Assembly: GCF_000004075.3 (NCBI RefSeq) | Contig: NC_026660.2 | Location: 21,393,498-21,457,497 of the forward strand | Direction of reading: 5' to 3' | From: Cucumis sativus | Taxonomy: Eukaryota; Streptophyta; Magnoliopsida; Cucurbitales; Cucurbitaceae | Length of the DNA: 64,000 nucleotides | Shown here: positions 14,725-26,999 of the stretch, in pieces | How the letters are laid out: the number at the start of each line of letters is the position of its first letter | Position numbering within the stretch: position 1 is the first letter of the stretch | Made by a program: the position numbers and the translations under genes | Notes under the pieces: generated by a model | Told to the model about the DNA's origin: nothing | The model's input: the letters and a program-made list of their open reading frames with translations, nothing else | Database searches by the model: none

Positions 14725-15027
14725 TGGTAACGTGTCAAATAGGTATTGGAGGTGACCTCCTAAGCAAGGACCAGCTGACTGACGGGCACGTGGCCCCATT
14801 CGCAACAGCGAACAAATAATAATAATAATAATAATAAAAGCTATATTTGACCAAACTAAGTTAAATCATTTTATTCTTTTTCTTTTTTGCCCCCAAAAGA
14901 TGAACCCTTTCTTTATTCTGCTTTCTAAAGCCCTTTGTACAAGCGTAACAATCATTTCTCTGCTACATTTCTTCCTTATAATGTCATTCAATACAAATCT
15001 CCAACCCTCTTTCTATATATATATATA
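14725..15027 (+). promoter_or_regulatory. ABRE/G-box cluster followed by TATA run
   Basis: ACGTGTC at 14730-14736 and CACGTGGC at 14787-14794 are both ABRE/G-box type ACGT elements. They lie 57 bp apart in a GC-richer island within AT-rich DNA, and the second sits in GGGCACGTGGCCCC. A TATA-like run (CTATATATATATATAC) follows near 15012. No coding gene is visible downstream on the plus strand, so a promoter role is inference only. Confidence 0.3.
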
Positions 15028-16889
15028 CATATAATCCAATAATTTTTATTTTAGTATTTTTAGTTCATACTTAAAACACTTAAATCTTTTATTTTCTAAT
15101 ATACTCTCTAAATTTTGGATCTTATTCAATAGTTTTTTAAAAATAAAGTACAAATATTTTTTACGCATTCATCTTACATATACATGACAAGAATTGTTAT
15201 ACTAATGTATATTACCATTCCAAACACATGCATTCACTTAGCATCAATTCTATCCTATCTCAAAGAGTCACGTTCCATTAACATCAAATAATGCATTAAG
15301 TCCCCTAAAACTTTATTTTGTAAACTAAAATTATAATAATCCACCTCCACTGTCTTCAAAACTAACATATACATTTGAAAAGTACACATACGACAAAATG
15401 AGAATTTATAAAAATGTATAGATAAAAGAGACAGGTAAAGATTATCCCTACATCAATCAAATTAAAGAAATTAAAAACCCAAATTCTAATTAAAATAAAT
15501 AGTTAGAAATTGGTATCCATAAAGTTCATAACCAATGAGCCAAAGGGAATGAATGATATTGACTTGATAAAACTAAAACAATAATCACATTATACAACTA
15601 ATGTCATCATTAAAGGAAAAAACATGATAGCAAACCCCACCATAATATATATATACACACACACACATTAGTTCCTAAAAATTTGTATTAATTATATCAT
15701 TATATCATTATATCAAATTTTAAAATCGTTTTATTTAAAAGCACAACCTAGCTCCTTCAATAGTTATGGAATCGTCATATTCAATTAATTATTAAATAAT
15801 AGAATGAATCAAACCAATTTATTATAACATAGAAAAATACATATTTAAAGAGATAATAAATAGACATTATATAGTTGAGGTGAATATATTAATATGGCAT
15901 TCAAACATAAATAAAGAATCAAACCATTTACTAATTTGACATGTTAATTGTACCCATCCAACATAATTATCAAAAGCTTATAATATATTAATTGCTCTTC
16001 AATGATTATTAATTATTAAAAATTAATTTTTAATTACTTGTACAATGAAGCGCGGTTCAACTAAATATTTGATTTTCTCATCATCCCACGTATATATATA
16101 CTTAATTTTCAACGTCTTCGAAAGGAAGTGGACAAAAAAAGTTGAAAACTAATCGGCATAAAATTTGACATCTTAATTTGTATATGTTTATTGGAAATTA
16201 AAAAGCATTATGTTTATACCCAAAGGTTGGACCATATAAACATCTTCAACTAGATCACCATGTACAAAGAAATTATTAACACCAACCTGAATAAAAGGAC
16301 AATCCTTGACAGTTACAAGTTTTGAAACGTGTTAGAAAGTTTATGTTGGGAAAACATTGAATGTTACATGAATTGAAAACGTTAGCAAACCAATTATAGC
16401 TCAATTTAAAATAAATACATTTAAGCTAGATGATGCAATAAGACTTTGACATGAAAACGATCAAAGACTTGAAAGAACCTAAAAATTAACTTTGTACATT
16501 GAAAATGTAGTCGAGGCACGTTTAATTATGATAAGCATTGTCTTGAAAAAATTAACTATTTCTCTTGAATACTTGCTTTAACTAAACTCAATAACAAAGT
16601 AACTAAATAAAGAAATAAATAAACAAAAGCATTTTTAAATGTTAGTGACTCTCCAAAATACAAATTAGATTCAAATAAATATAAAAATTAAAGCACCTGT
16701 CAAGTTTAACCATATTTAGTTGTTATTTAACTAAAACCAAACATAACTCACTTAAATTGAAAAAGAGTATAATTTTAATTTTAATAAATGTTAAATTTTA
16801 TTGAATTTGTCAATAAAACATCATCTTAATTTGATGGTTTTCAATTCAACCCAAAGTTCCTAACAAATGATTGTAATTTATTCATTCTT

Positions 16890-17935
16890 ATGCATCAATG
16901 TAGTCAAATATTGACTCTTCTTTATTGGTTTTACCACAACGTTCAAAAGGGTCTGCTTGATGATAAAATATCTGCTCATAAGAGGCAAAAACAATAAACA
17001 CAAATTTTTTGAAAAAATGTAGGTTGTAACTTGTCACATGACAAAGAGAGATCGGTGGAAAAACGTGGCATTGATCTTTGATGGTTGTCTTTGAAGCAAT
17101 AAGTTGCAATGATAATCAAGCAAATAGGATGATTTCTCTACAAACTCGACTAGATCTTTTAGGAGGTGGTTCGTGTTGAGCTTGATTAATCATATATGTT
17201 TAATTTTTCACGGATATCTAAACTCTTCGAAGTATTATTTGTTTTAGACTGAGAAATGGGTATGGTTTTGTCTCATGACATACTTGAGAAATTGAAAGGT
17301 AATGGTTGTAAATGAATCAACAACTTCATATTGAGTACTAATTAGATGAAATTGGAATATATGTCTTTTCGTGAAAAACATCTCAGATACAAATAACTTT
17401 TGTTTTCAATGTCATACTTCTAGTACCGATCATTTCACTCCTATGAAAAATCCCCAAAAACACAAATATAACAGCTCTTGGATGAAACTTTGATCTATGT
17501 GTTGCTAGAGTAGATTTAAAGCATAGCAACCAAAGGTTTTAATTTCATTCATAATCAACATTTTTATTATTCAAACAATAAAATGCCATTTACCAAAGAC
17601 AAAATAGGAAAAGAAACATCTATACAATCGAGTAAGAAACAGTCAAGTTGCACCCTAAAAAAAACTATTGGTAACCTTCGATGAAACAAAAAAAATCAAA
17701 GTGACATTTAACAAGTGTTAATGCTTCATCTTTACAGCGGAGTTTTGTTCAAGCATCTATACACTAGAAAACTAATGCAAAACTCCTTTTGATGAAAAAA
17801 TCAGTGACTGCTAACTTTGAAGCATTATCAAGTTTGAACACTTTACTTTAATAGTTCGACTATACTATTTTCAACAAGATTAAAAAAAATCGATGAACAA
17901 TGGACCCTAACTTCACAATAATCACAATTTTTTTC
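16890..17935 (-). mobile_element. Decayed Ty1/copia retrotransposon pol fragment
   Basis: Reading the minus strand from 17935 downward gives, in shifting frames with stops, the usual order of a copia integrase and the region after it. FKLDNASKLAVTDFF resembles the integrase DNA-substrate segment around the second catalytic Asp. EQNSAVKMKH followed by a stop and HLLNV (about 17755-17715) matches the EQNSVVERKHQHLLN block. KTFGCYA (about 17540) and FHPRAV-like and VFLGY-like remnants follow. SEMFFTKRHIFQFH (about 17380-17340) matches the ISRDVVFHE block, and DYHCN with downstream residues matches the linker before reverse transcriptase. Several stops and frameshifts make it a pseudogene. No LTRs were found, and gag and RT are not visible. 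Confidence 0.8.
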
Positions 17936-18003
17936 ACCACACCCGTAGTTGAGAAGTTAAATTAACGGAGCTATGTCGGTGCATTCCTCGTTCTCGTCCC
18001 GTG

Positions 18004-18039
18004 GAGAATTTTTATTTCCATCTTCGAGGAAAAATTCTC
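18004..18039. repeat. 10-bp inverted repeat (GAGAATTTTT)
   Basis: GAGAATTTTT at 18004-18013 is mirrored by AAAAATTCTC at 18030-18039 with a 16-bp loop. Upstream sequence (TCCTCGTTCTCGTCCCGTG) resembles a repeat type seen widely in plant intergenic DNA. It abuts the copia fragment and may belong to another transposon remnant. Confidence 0.5.
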
Positions 18040-19188
18040 AGCTTCTATTTTTTATTTAGGATTAAATTTTGACATTTAAATTAATAATAATTATTTATTT
18101 TAAATTTAACAAAAAGTTTAAGTTAATTTAATTATAAAATGAAACACAATTTAAAAAAAATAAAATTAGCAAAATAGTAGCTCTTAACCAAGGTTACTCA
18201 CTATACATAAATAGATAAACAAATATGTATGTATAATAAAAAAATTGTTTGGTGAAGGATACCATTCTCATCTCAAATTTGGACATCCATTTTGTGCGTT
18301 CATCGATTCTTGGTTCTGGTTCTATCAACAACAATAGTCAATGAATTAGAGAAGAGAATTTGTATAACTATAAGAAAGACTTCAATTTAAAAATAGATAC
18401 CAAACTTTTATGCCCTAGAACAAATACATTCGCCTTAAGAATAAAGTCGATATTAAGTAAGTTTATTCAGGTGTTTTCAACTAAACAAGATTTTTATAGG
18501 TTGAACAATGGTTGCAGAATTTAATATTTTAGAAAAATTGAAGTTTTTGATTTTCTGGAAGAGAAAAGAAATGAATAAAAAAAAAGTTAGAGAGGGGAAG
18601 ACTTTTATCTTCTAATACCATATTAAGCAATGAGCTAAATAAATCTTACATACTTTACTTAACATTGAAATGTCTTTAATAGCAATAGAGGAAGTATTTA
18701 ACTAATTAATTCTCATAAATAGACTTAACTTCAAATTGACCCATACTTGAGTTTCATCAATCTTATAGTCCAATGGTTACTTTAACATTTTGATACAAAT
18801 TTAAAACATATTTTGTATCAACAACAATAACTAAACAATAAAATGAAATTAAAAAAAAACTTTTCAAACTATATAAAATCGATTAGAAAAACTATTTAAA
18901 AATTAAAGGCCAAGGATTATATCAAACTTAAACCATGGGAATCAAATTAATTAATTTATATAGATTCCAAAGCCATATTATTTACCATTTATTTCCAAAA
19001 TATAATCAGTATATATATTTTAAGATTAATCTCTTTTTAGTTTTTATTTTATTCATAATCAGATAAGAGGAAGGATGGAGGGCATTCTGGTACTTTCCGG
19101 AATTACTTCGGTGTAGCTCTTATCCAAAATAATAATAATAATAATAGTAATAAACAAAAGCAAGAAAACGCCAATCTCGCAGAGCAGA

Positions 19189-19258
19189 GAGGAGGAGGAG
19201 GAGGAGGAGGAGGAGGAAGAAGAAGAAGAAGAAGAAGAAGAAGAAAGAGGAGGAGGAA
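19189..19258 (+). repeat. (GGA)n(GAA)n tract in ERF3 leader
   Basis: About 70 bp of GGA, GAA and again GGA triplets, all purine on the plus strand, lying roughly 190-260 bp upstream of the ERF3 start codon. It is probably in the 5' UTR or core promoter. The open frames read across it on the other strand are poly-Ser, poly-Pro or poly-Leu artefacts. Confidence 0.75.
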
Positions 19259-19450
19259 AGCCGTTAGAGCAAAGAAAGAAATGGAGCTCCGGCACAGGCA
19301 CCGGCGGTAACGTTCTTCCTTAGGAGGTGGTAGCTTGAACATTCAGGAATCTGCAAAAACTCCCTTGCATTTTGTCTACCATCTCCGAGAACCTCTTGAT
19401 TTTCATTTCCTTTTTACCTAAACACTCAGTATTCTTCTTATTATTCATCC

Positions 19451-20095
19451 ATGCGGCGAGGTAGAGCCACGGATCCATTGACGGTGCCAGAATCAGTCCA
19501 AAAACCTGTTAAAGAAGTCCGATTCAGAGGCGTTCGGAAGCGTCCATGGGGACGATACGCCGCCGAGATTAGAGATCCTTGGAAGAAAACTCGAGTTTGG
19601 CTAGGTACCTTCGATACGGCGGAGGATGCTGCCAGAGCTTACGATGAAGCTGCTCTCTCCCTTCGAGGACCGAAGGCGAAAACGAACTTCCCTTTGCATC
19701 CATCTACTATCTCTGTTCATCAACAAATTCCATTCTCGCAGCAGTTTCATGATTCCGGTGGATTCTGTGAGATTAGTAACATTATTCCAGTTAATAGACC
19801 TACATCGAGTAGTCTGAGCTCCACCGTGGAGTCATTTAGCGGTCCACGGCTTTCGATTCCGGCTCCGTCGGTTCCAAAGCTTCGCCGGAAGTCCCTGCCG
19901 CAGGTTGCTCCCGACGATTGCCATAGCGACTGTGATTCGTCGTCTTCGGTTGTTGATGACAGTGAGGAATATGCTCACTCGTCGTCAATTCGTAGAGTGT
20001 TGCCGTTCGATCTGAATCTACCTCCTCCACTGCCGCCGCCGCATGACGTCGATTTATCCGGTGATGATCTTCATGCCACTGCTCTGTATTTTTGA
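19451..20095 (+). CDS. ERF3: ERF3-type AP2/ERF transcriptional repressor
   Basis: Intronless gene for a 214-residue nuclear DNA-binding protein expected to bind GCC-box promoters and repress them. The AP2/ERF domain spans about residues 24-81, beginning [20 protein letters not shown], followed by [16 protein letters not shown] and ending [11 protein letters not shown]. The EAR repression motif FDLNLPPP lies at residues 186-193 near the C-terminus, as expected for group VIII ERFs that recruit TOPLESS-type corepressors. MRRGR at the start, [19 protein letters not shown] and [16 protein letters not shown] match the ERF3/ERF7 subtype from memory. The first ATG at 19451 begins this conserved start. 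The gene has higher GC than its surroundings and a purine repeat in its leader. It stands alone between two gene-poor stretches. Confidence 0.93.
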   Translation: MRRGRATDPLTVPESVQKPVKEVRFRGVRKRPWGRYAAEIRDPWKKTRVWLGTFDTAEDAARAYDEAALSLRGPKAKTNFPLHPSTISVHQQIPFSQQFHDSGGFCEISNIIPVNRPTSSSLSSTVESFSGPRLSIPAPSVPKLRRKSLPQVAPDDCHSDCDSSSSVVDDSEEYAHSSSIRRVLPFDLNLPPPLPPPHDVDLSGDDLHATALYF

Positions 20096-22537
20096 TATAT
20101 TATCCTGCTTCTCAATCACTAATACCAAAAGGTTTACTCTCTCCATTATCTATTGAACATTCCTATCGATTGGGTAGAACTTAAACGATAACTTTGTCTC
20201 TCAACTGCTGCTTGTTGAATGAGAAAAATTTGCTTCTCCATTCCTTAATTTCTTAGTTCTTGATGTAGATTAGCGTCTGGATTTTACCAACACAAGTTCT
20301 CTAAATCTCTTGTCTGTGTCTCTGTGTCTCTAAACAAAAGGAAAGAAATTAATCCATGAATGTTTCTAAGCAGTTCTACATTTTGATCTAATCATCTCGT
20401 TAACCCCATCAAATAATTCATCATATTCTGAAATTCATTTCACCTCACCTTGTTCAATCAATTCATAGGAAAATATCATAAGCATCAGGATTCAAACTTC
20501 ATCTCTATTTGGGAAATTCCACAGAATTAAAGTTCCTCTCAAATCGAACCCCCCCCCCCCCCCCCCCCCCTTGGATTCTCTCATTTCTTCCTCCCCTTTT
20601 TCTTCAATGGATTATTATTGCGTCTGGTACACATAATTACTATATTCTTAGTCTACCTTTTTTTCCCCCAATTTGTTGCACATGTTAGAGGCATTTATAT
20701 TCATCATTTCATATTGAAATCTTTACCATAAATCAAATGTCATATTAAGCATGCTATCATATTGATGGGACGACTGAATTAAAATATGACTCATAAATAT
20801 AATTTTCAGATTTCTTTAAAAAGTAAATTAGAATTTAGAAGCAAACGGATGTAGTAGATTTTTGAGCCCAAATTCAACCTGTTCTTCAGATGGGGTTTGC
20901 TCAAATCCCCACGAAAGTATGAGAGCTAAAGCCGCCCAAAAAGGAGAAGAATATGTTGCTTTAGCTATCATTTTTTTTGGTTCCTTTTGAATTTGGGTTG
21001 GAAAATTATTCCATGTTGACTGTTTTTTCCATAAGTACTTAGATTGTTTTTTATTCTCTTAATTGCTTATTAAGTTCGTTAATTTCATCTTAATTTTTTC
21101 ATTTCATTAAAGATGTTTTGGATGTTAGATGGATTAATAATTAATACACATAAGTTTATTTTGAGTTGGAAGTTGAAACAATATTGGTAAAGTATTTTTA
21201 GAATGGTTACTATTGATCCATTGAAATTTTTGTAAAGTATTTATTTTGTGGCCAGTTTTGTTGAAAGGGGTTGGTGAAATCTTAAATATTTCCCTTCTAT
21301 AATATTATTCTGATTACTTCCTTTTTTAATATTTGAAATTTAAATTCAATAATGTTGCCTTTCTTTATAAAGGAAGTATCCATGGGAAGAGGTCATTGTT
21401 TTTGTATTAATATTATTATTCTTTTAGCTCAAGAAAATATGATTTACCCTTTACTCTAATTTGGTAGGTGTTGCTTTGTTTGTGTGCATATTTTGAACGT
21501 TTAGAGAGGAAGATTTCATATTTCTTATAACTTACAAATGCTTAGTGACATCATAAATGAGTTCGGTTTGGCAAATTAAGTTTATAAAGATCATATTAGA
21601 GGCATTAATACTAAAAAAAGAAAGTAGATTGTAGTCAAAACGGGTGTAATATAGCGATGAACATTGGGTTTTTGTTATTTGTAGAATTCTGAATTTCAAG
21701 TCTCACTTCTATTTAAGAAAGATGAAGACATGTTTAAGAAATTGTGAAGGGACAAAGCAAATCATTTTAAGTTAAAGAAAAAGAAAATGAGGAATCATTA
21801 TTTAATAGGTTGTACTCTTTCCAGGGTATTCAAGGTGATGTTAGAAAATTGATATCTTTTGAACTTCAAGGACCAATACAACATAAAAGGAAAGTTCAAA
21901 AACATGTTAGATATCTTTAAATTGATACTATGAATTTCTTTTGACTGGGGAAAAAGTGTTCTTCAACAAAGTTATTTTCATTTAAAACAAGTTCTTTAAT
22001 ATACAAATTGTCTTCAACAAAATACTCTTGTTTGGCTATATCAGGAGTATTTGATTATACAAAATTTGATTATAATGTTTCTATCCATTTCAAATTACTA
22101 TTATTAAAAACTATAGTTGCATTGGATAGCAAAATGAAGTTATATATTTGCATGTGGATGCAGTTTGAAAGGATTTTCAAATTTGAGGGCAATAGATTAA
22201 ATTGCACCTAATGATAAATTTGAAATTATTTCAACATTCCTCATTTATGGGTTTGAATCATTAGAAAAATTGAAAATTTGAGAAATAGTATATTTTCTTA
22301 GTTTTATATTTGAAAAGTAACAATTTAGAAAACTCGTAATTTTGATTTTGTTGAAGTCAATCTCGTTTTGGATTGATTTATTTGGTTACGAAGATTTTAT
22401 TTTTGAGTTATGATCTAAAGTGGAGAAAAATTTTGAAAAATAAAAGAGTAATAAAATTTTATTAAATTAAAAACTCGATTGACGGTTCAAGTGCATTTTT
22501 TTTTATACATTTTAGAAAACCAATTCAATCGAGGTTA

Positions 22538-22594
22538 GTTTAAATTAAATAACATATGTCGTTTTGGTTTAAATTAAATAACATATGTCGTTTT
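22538..22594. repeat. 29-bp tandem duplication
   Basis: GTTTAAATTAAATAACATAT followed by GTCGTTTT occurs at 22538 and again at 22567. The spacing is exactly 29 bp and the copies are nearly perfect, suggesting a recent slippage or replication event. No gene is associated. Confidence 0.8.
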
Positions 22595-23358
22595 GTTTAA
22601 TGTTTTCCTGTTGAGTAACCAAAGATATGAAAAAATCTCAATTAAGAAAACAATTGATGACAAGCCTTTCATTTGCATATTTATCCCTCTTTATGATTGA
22701 TTTAGAAGAAAAAAAAAATTGAATGACAATCCGAAAGCAATCATAAATTATTAACTAATTGACAAAATATAGAACGTAATCAAATGACAATTAGTTTGAT
22801 GATGAAAGAATAACAAGTACCAAATAACACTCTAATCAAACAATAAAATAAGAGTCGGTATAATGACAATCTAATACAATCATGTATTTTTAACTATAGA
22901 AGCATTTTGGTCATAATTAGATAATAATAAGATAGCGTTTTGGTAATCAAATGATATCAGATACTAAGAAAATAGTCGGTAATTGTATAGAAATCAGAAG
23001 GTAGTTAGGCGGCAATATTAAAAACTACTAACTAAATAGGTGATCATACGACAATTAGATAACTAACCGTTAACTAGCTAATAGAAAAAAGAAAAAGAAG
23101 GTAATTAGATAGCAGTACATAACAATCAAATTGCACGTGAAACTAAGCGAATTATGGGGTAATTTTTACTTTTCGCTTTCAATGTTCATTTAAATTGGGA
23201 TAATCAAATTTGTCATTTTTGCAAAATCTCATACTATTGGGTTAAAGGTTTAATTTTTATTAAAATTTTTGCCACTTTTGCCACTTTTGCCTATGCTCCA
23301 AATCTAAAAGCACTTTATTGGTTGGTTTTTTGTCCGTCTAATCGGTCATTACACTCAT

Positions 23359-24445
23359 AGTGTGTTTGAGAGTGATTTTGAGATGGTCAAAACCACATTT
23401 TCTCTTGTCAAAATCAATTTTTCTTCCAATGATGTGTTTGATCTGAACTAAAATCGATTTTGGAAAAACGGGTGTGAAGTGATAGTTGGAGTATTAACTT
23501 TAGAAAAAGAGATTTAGATACTATTGATGTTTAAACGGTCAAATTTAGATTTGGTTCCAAAAATTAATTTAGAGTTACCCAATTAGTAATTGTTTTTTTT
23601 ATTTGAGAAATAATTATGGTAGAGATGTATTTCTATTTGTTTAATTTTATTGTTAAATTAATTCTTATACGCATGGATATATATGTTTGTATATAGATGT
23701 CCAAAGAAAATTCAAACCATATACAATTACTTTTTTTTATTAACAATTTAATGGTAGACAATAATATTCTATGTTCAATATTTAGAATTAAAAAATAAAA
23801 AAACTCACAAATACTTAACCAATAATAATATTTTAGAGAAAATATGATTTTATATTTTTATTAAATTCATTAAAAGGAAAAGTGAATTTTGGTGAGAGAA
23901 AAAGTGACTTTGATCGTGTCAAAATTACACCTATACACAGTTTTAAAATTTTGAAGAAATTAAGTGACATGATTTTTGTTAGCAATTTTGTGGTCAATCA
24001 CTCTCAAAATTATTCTCTAATTTAGTTTCTTTTATAAAAATATTGTTGGTTAGTCATTTGCTTTTATTTTAATTTTAAATATTGAAACAAAAGAATTATC
24101 GATCATTAAATTGTTAATAAAACAAACGGTTATTTACGTTCTGAATTTTCTTTCAATATATATATAAGAATTTAACATTAAAAGTAGAAACAAATATTTA
24201 CCACAATTATTTAGCTAAATGATTATTTCCCAAATCGAAAATACAATTACTAAATTGAGTCACTCGAGGACCAAATATAATGATTTAAAATTAATTCTAA
24301 ATATATGAAAATGATCATTCTTAAAAGTTTTATATCAACCGTTTAATTGTCTAAAAATCAATTATACGTTAATCTCTTTTTCTAAAATTAATTAATCTCT
24401 TTCTCTAAAATTAATTCTCCAACTATCACTTCCAACAAACACACT
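23359..24445. mobile_element. MITE-like element with AGTGTGTTT termini
   Basis: AGTGTGTTT at 23359 is matched by AAACACACT ending at 24445. A second inverted pair lies inside: GAAGTGATAGTTGGAG with about 25 following bases at 23476-23516, and its complement near 24390-24433. The interior is AT-rich with no transposase. The terminal words match a shorter element at 38126-38508. It may be composite, since GAGAGTGATTTTGAG near the left end also has an inverted match near 24000. Confidence 0.5.
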
Positions 24446-25318
24446 TAGTTGTCAAGAGTTGACCATTGAAGATAATTGACGTAATTGGACCCTATAGTTG
24501 CCTATCAAAGGTAGTCATTGATGGAGTTAGTTGTTGGATGAATCATCAAAATTGGTCACTGGAGTTAGTGGTGTTCACTATCAAGGTTGGTATCGTCGAA
24601 TGTGACCATAGCTAACAGTTGTGATGGAATTGGTCACTGGTAGATGTCACTAGGGATGAATGCAAGAAGTTTTGCCATAGTAGGTTATCGAGGTGATCAA
24701 CGAAGGGCGGCCAGTGGTAGCCGATGATAACCACAGTGGAAAGTGAAGTAGATGACTGATATGGATACGTATTTTGATAATTTTACGTGATAACATGAGA
24801 TTAACCGTTTAAACACCGATTATTCTAAAACTTGATTTCAAAATGGTAGTCAAATTCAAATAATGATTCAACCTCAACAAGTTAAACCAATTAGCTAGCA
24901 GACCTTATTATACTTTTTGTTTTTCCTGGGTTTAACATGTAAATCTGGAGACTTTTCCAAGAACTTCAAATTATTTGATTTAGAGTATTATCTCCTATTG
25001 AGAATGAGTTTTTAAATGCTTAGAAATTATTTCATATAGATCAACAAACCTAAATCATTTAAACCATATAGTTAACTTCTACTGTATATGTGATATTTGA
25101 TCATCAAATAAACCACAGTTGGCTATTATTATTGATCTTTTAGTGCATATTACCACTGTCATGTATATAACAAAACACGTATCTTATATTACATATAACA
25201 AAGCTTGGGGATTTAAACTACTAATCAAAATTCTTAGGTGAATGATAAACAAATCCAATCAAAGCTCCTGGGCCTTGTGCTAGCTTCTATAGGCTAGTTG
25301 AAACTAGCTAGGCTTATA

Positions 25319-25361
25319 ATGTATTATATATTTAACTTATATATATTAATATATAATACAT
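25319..25361. repeat. 13-bp perfect inverted repeat downstream of GDSL gene
   Basis: ATGTATTATATAT at 25319-25331 pairs perfectly with ATATATAATACAT at 25349-25361, leaving a 17-bp loop. It lies about 360 bp beyond the stop codon of the minus-strand GDSL gene. It could sit in the 3' flank of that gene or simply reflect AT-rich sequence. Confidence 0.45.
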
Positions 25362-25723
25362 AGTACAAGTTTATACTATTTGATACATACATATATTTAA
25401 GCTGCTTGGAAGCAAAAGTCTATAGTACTATATCAGAGGGGTACTGATCATATTTTTCCTAAAACATATAGTAGGTTTCGAAATTTATGAAGTGTTTTTG
25501 AAACTTATTCGAACATGAATAGAAATATTATTTTGTCCAAAGATATTGAAATCTCTCTCCAAAAGTCGTATTCGACCAAATATGACTGTTGAAAAGACAT
25601 TTTTCTACCTTTTTTTTTCTGAACAAAAGCCATTCTATTATGTAAACAAGTTTCAGAAACATTTTTTAGTTTTTTTTTTCTAATACAAGTTTTCAAAAAC
25701 ATCCAAAATTTTAGATTAATTGA

Positions 25724-26999
25724 TCACAGGAACTGTGAAAGTACATTTTTGACCACATAACTAGAGACGAGTTGGTTGGTTTTCTGAGTTGGATGAAATG
25801 AGTCCCAAAAAATGTACTTGTTTGCATCTGTGCAAGTAAACATGCTGTCCCGGTTGCAAGCATACCCCATTTCAAACATCCCAGTAGCACAACATGCTGT
25901 TGATGTCACATCAAACCCTGTCAATTATGAAATTTGTCTAATTAATCAATGAATCAATCCAAACCCTTTAGCTATTATGACGTTAATTATATATTACCGT
26001 AGAGAGAAGGCTTTTTGATCATGCTCAGGAGAACGTCATAGGGATTGGAAAACACCAACTGGATGCCGGGAAGGTCCTTGTTAAGTTTCACAGTCAAAGC
26101 CTTGAGTTTGTTGTTGAAATCCACAGCAACATTGTTGTAACTCTCCAAACAGTTGTTGCCTCCAAAAAGGTTTCTTGTTCTTTCCAACGGCAAGCACCCC
26201 ATCGGAGGTAGACCACCGAGAGATATTTTCCTAGCGCCGAGGCTATAAAGCTTCTCGATAAACCCGCTCGCAATCCCGACGAGAAAGTCTTGGTATTGTT
26301 GAATGTTGTACTGTGATGAACGGCCAGGCATTGTGTAGTAATTCTCCAAAAAGTCATTGGTTCCTAAGCTCATAACATATAAAGCTTCTTTTATTGTTTC
26401 ATTTGCTGTGGATGAGCCTTGATATGCTATCAACTTTGCTTGATATTCCTTATAGTATTCAAGTTGCTTCCACAATGGTATCACTGACTGCAATTAATTA
26501 AGTTCCATTTCATAAATTTATTTGATATAATCATTAGGTTTCAATATTAGACTTTGGGTTATTGAAAATGCTTTTAACAAGAGTATATAGAAGTAAAAAG
26601 TAACGTTGGGAAAATTACCAAAACGTTGGAAGTGGCATTGTCATAGCCAGTTCCAGCAGAAGCAAAAGTGAGTCCAGTGGCCAAATCGGAGATGGTATAT
26701 GCAGGATCCAAGTAAGCCGGAATAGTTGGCTTCAACCCAAATGCCTCAGAAATGAAATCTGTGGGAATTCTTCCATTGGAAAATCTCCCCGTCGCCTTTC
26801 CGCCAGTGAAATCCCGACCATATGGAAAGAAGTTGCTTCTTGCAATGGTGGGAATGAAGTTGTTATTTCCAGCATCAACCGATGAATCACCGAAGACTAC
26901 GACTGCTGAAACCTTTGCTTCGGTTATCGTTTTTGAAGACGACGAAAGGTGGAAGGGAACAATAATAGTTAGAAAGCATAAGAACACATTGTATGCCAT
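25724..26999 (-). CDS. GDSL esterase/lipase (copy A)
   Basis: Secreted SGNH-fold hydrolase expected to act on ester or lipid substrates at the cell surface; the substrate is unknown. Three exons, 26999-26619, 26487-25998 and 25917-25724, all GT-AG, give 354 residues, typical of plant GDSL lipases. A hydrophobic signal-like segment covers residues 4-18. Block I GDSSVDAGNNN carries the nucleophile Ser39. Block II ASAGTGYDN supplies the oxyanion Gly. Block III LGTND has Asn171. Block V DSFHPTQ gives Asp329 and His332. All catalytic residues are present. The ATG at 26999 is the only in-frame one before the signal segment. From memory the closest plant type is At2g04570. It shares exon structure with the gene at 30525-32273, 3.5 kb upstream on the same strand. 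Confidence 0.93.

Larger units (their letters stand above)
11000..19040. other. Gene desert between AGO6 and ERF3
   Basis: About 8 kb of AT-rich DNA without a supported intact gene. It contains the AGO6 promoter side, a TG/TA microsatellite near 12370-12400, a GC-richer island with ACGT elements near 14680-14800, a decayed Ty1/copia fragment (16890-17935) and a small inverted repeat at 18004-18039. Open frames such as 13492-13770 have no recognisable domain. Confidence 0.6.
20100..25500. other. Intergenic region between ERF3 and the GDSL pair
   Basis: The first few hundred bases are probably the ERF3 3' UTR. After that no gene can be supported. Contents are a run of 22 C at 20549-20570, a 29-bp tandem duplication (22538-22594), a low-complexity stretch rich in AATCAAATGACAATTAG near 22740-23110, a MITE-like element (23359-24445) and a degraded region of GGTCACTGG/GTGGTAG-type words near 24480-24760. 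Confidence 0.6.

Noticed and set aside
19059..19342. Two overlapping minus-strand frames with poly-Ser, poly-Pro and poly-Leu runs
   Set aside because: They are read across the GGA/GAA purine tract in the ERF3 leader and consist of simple repeats.
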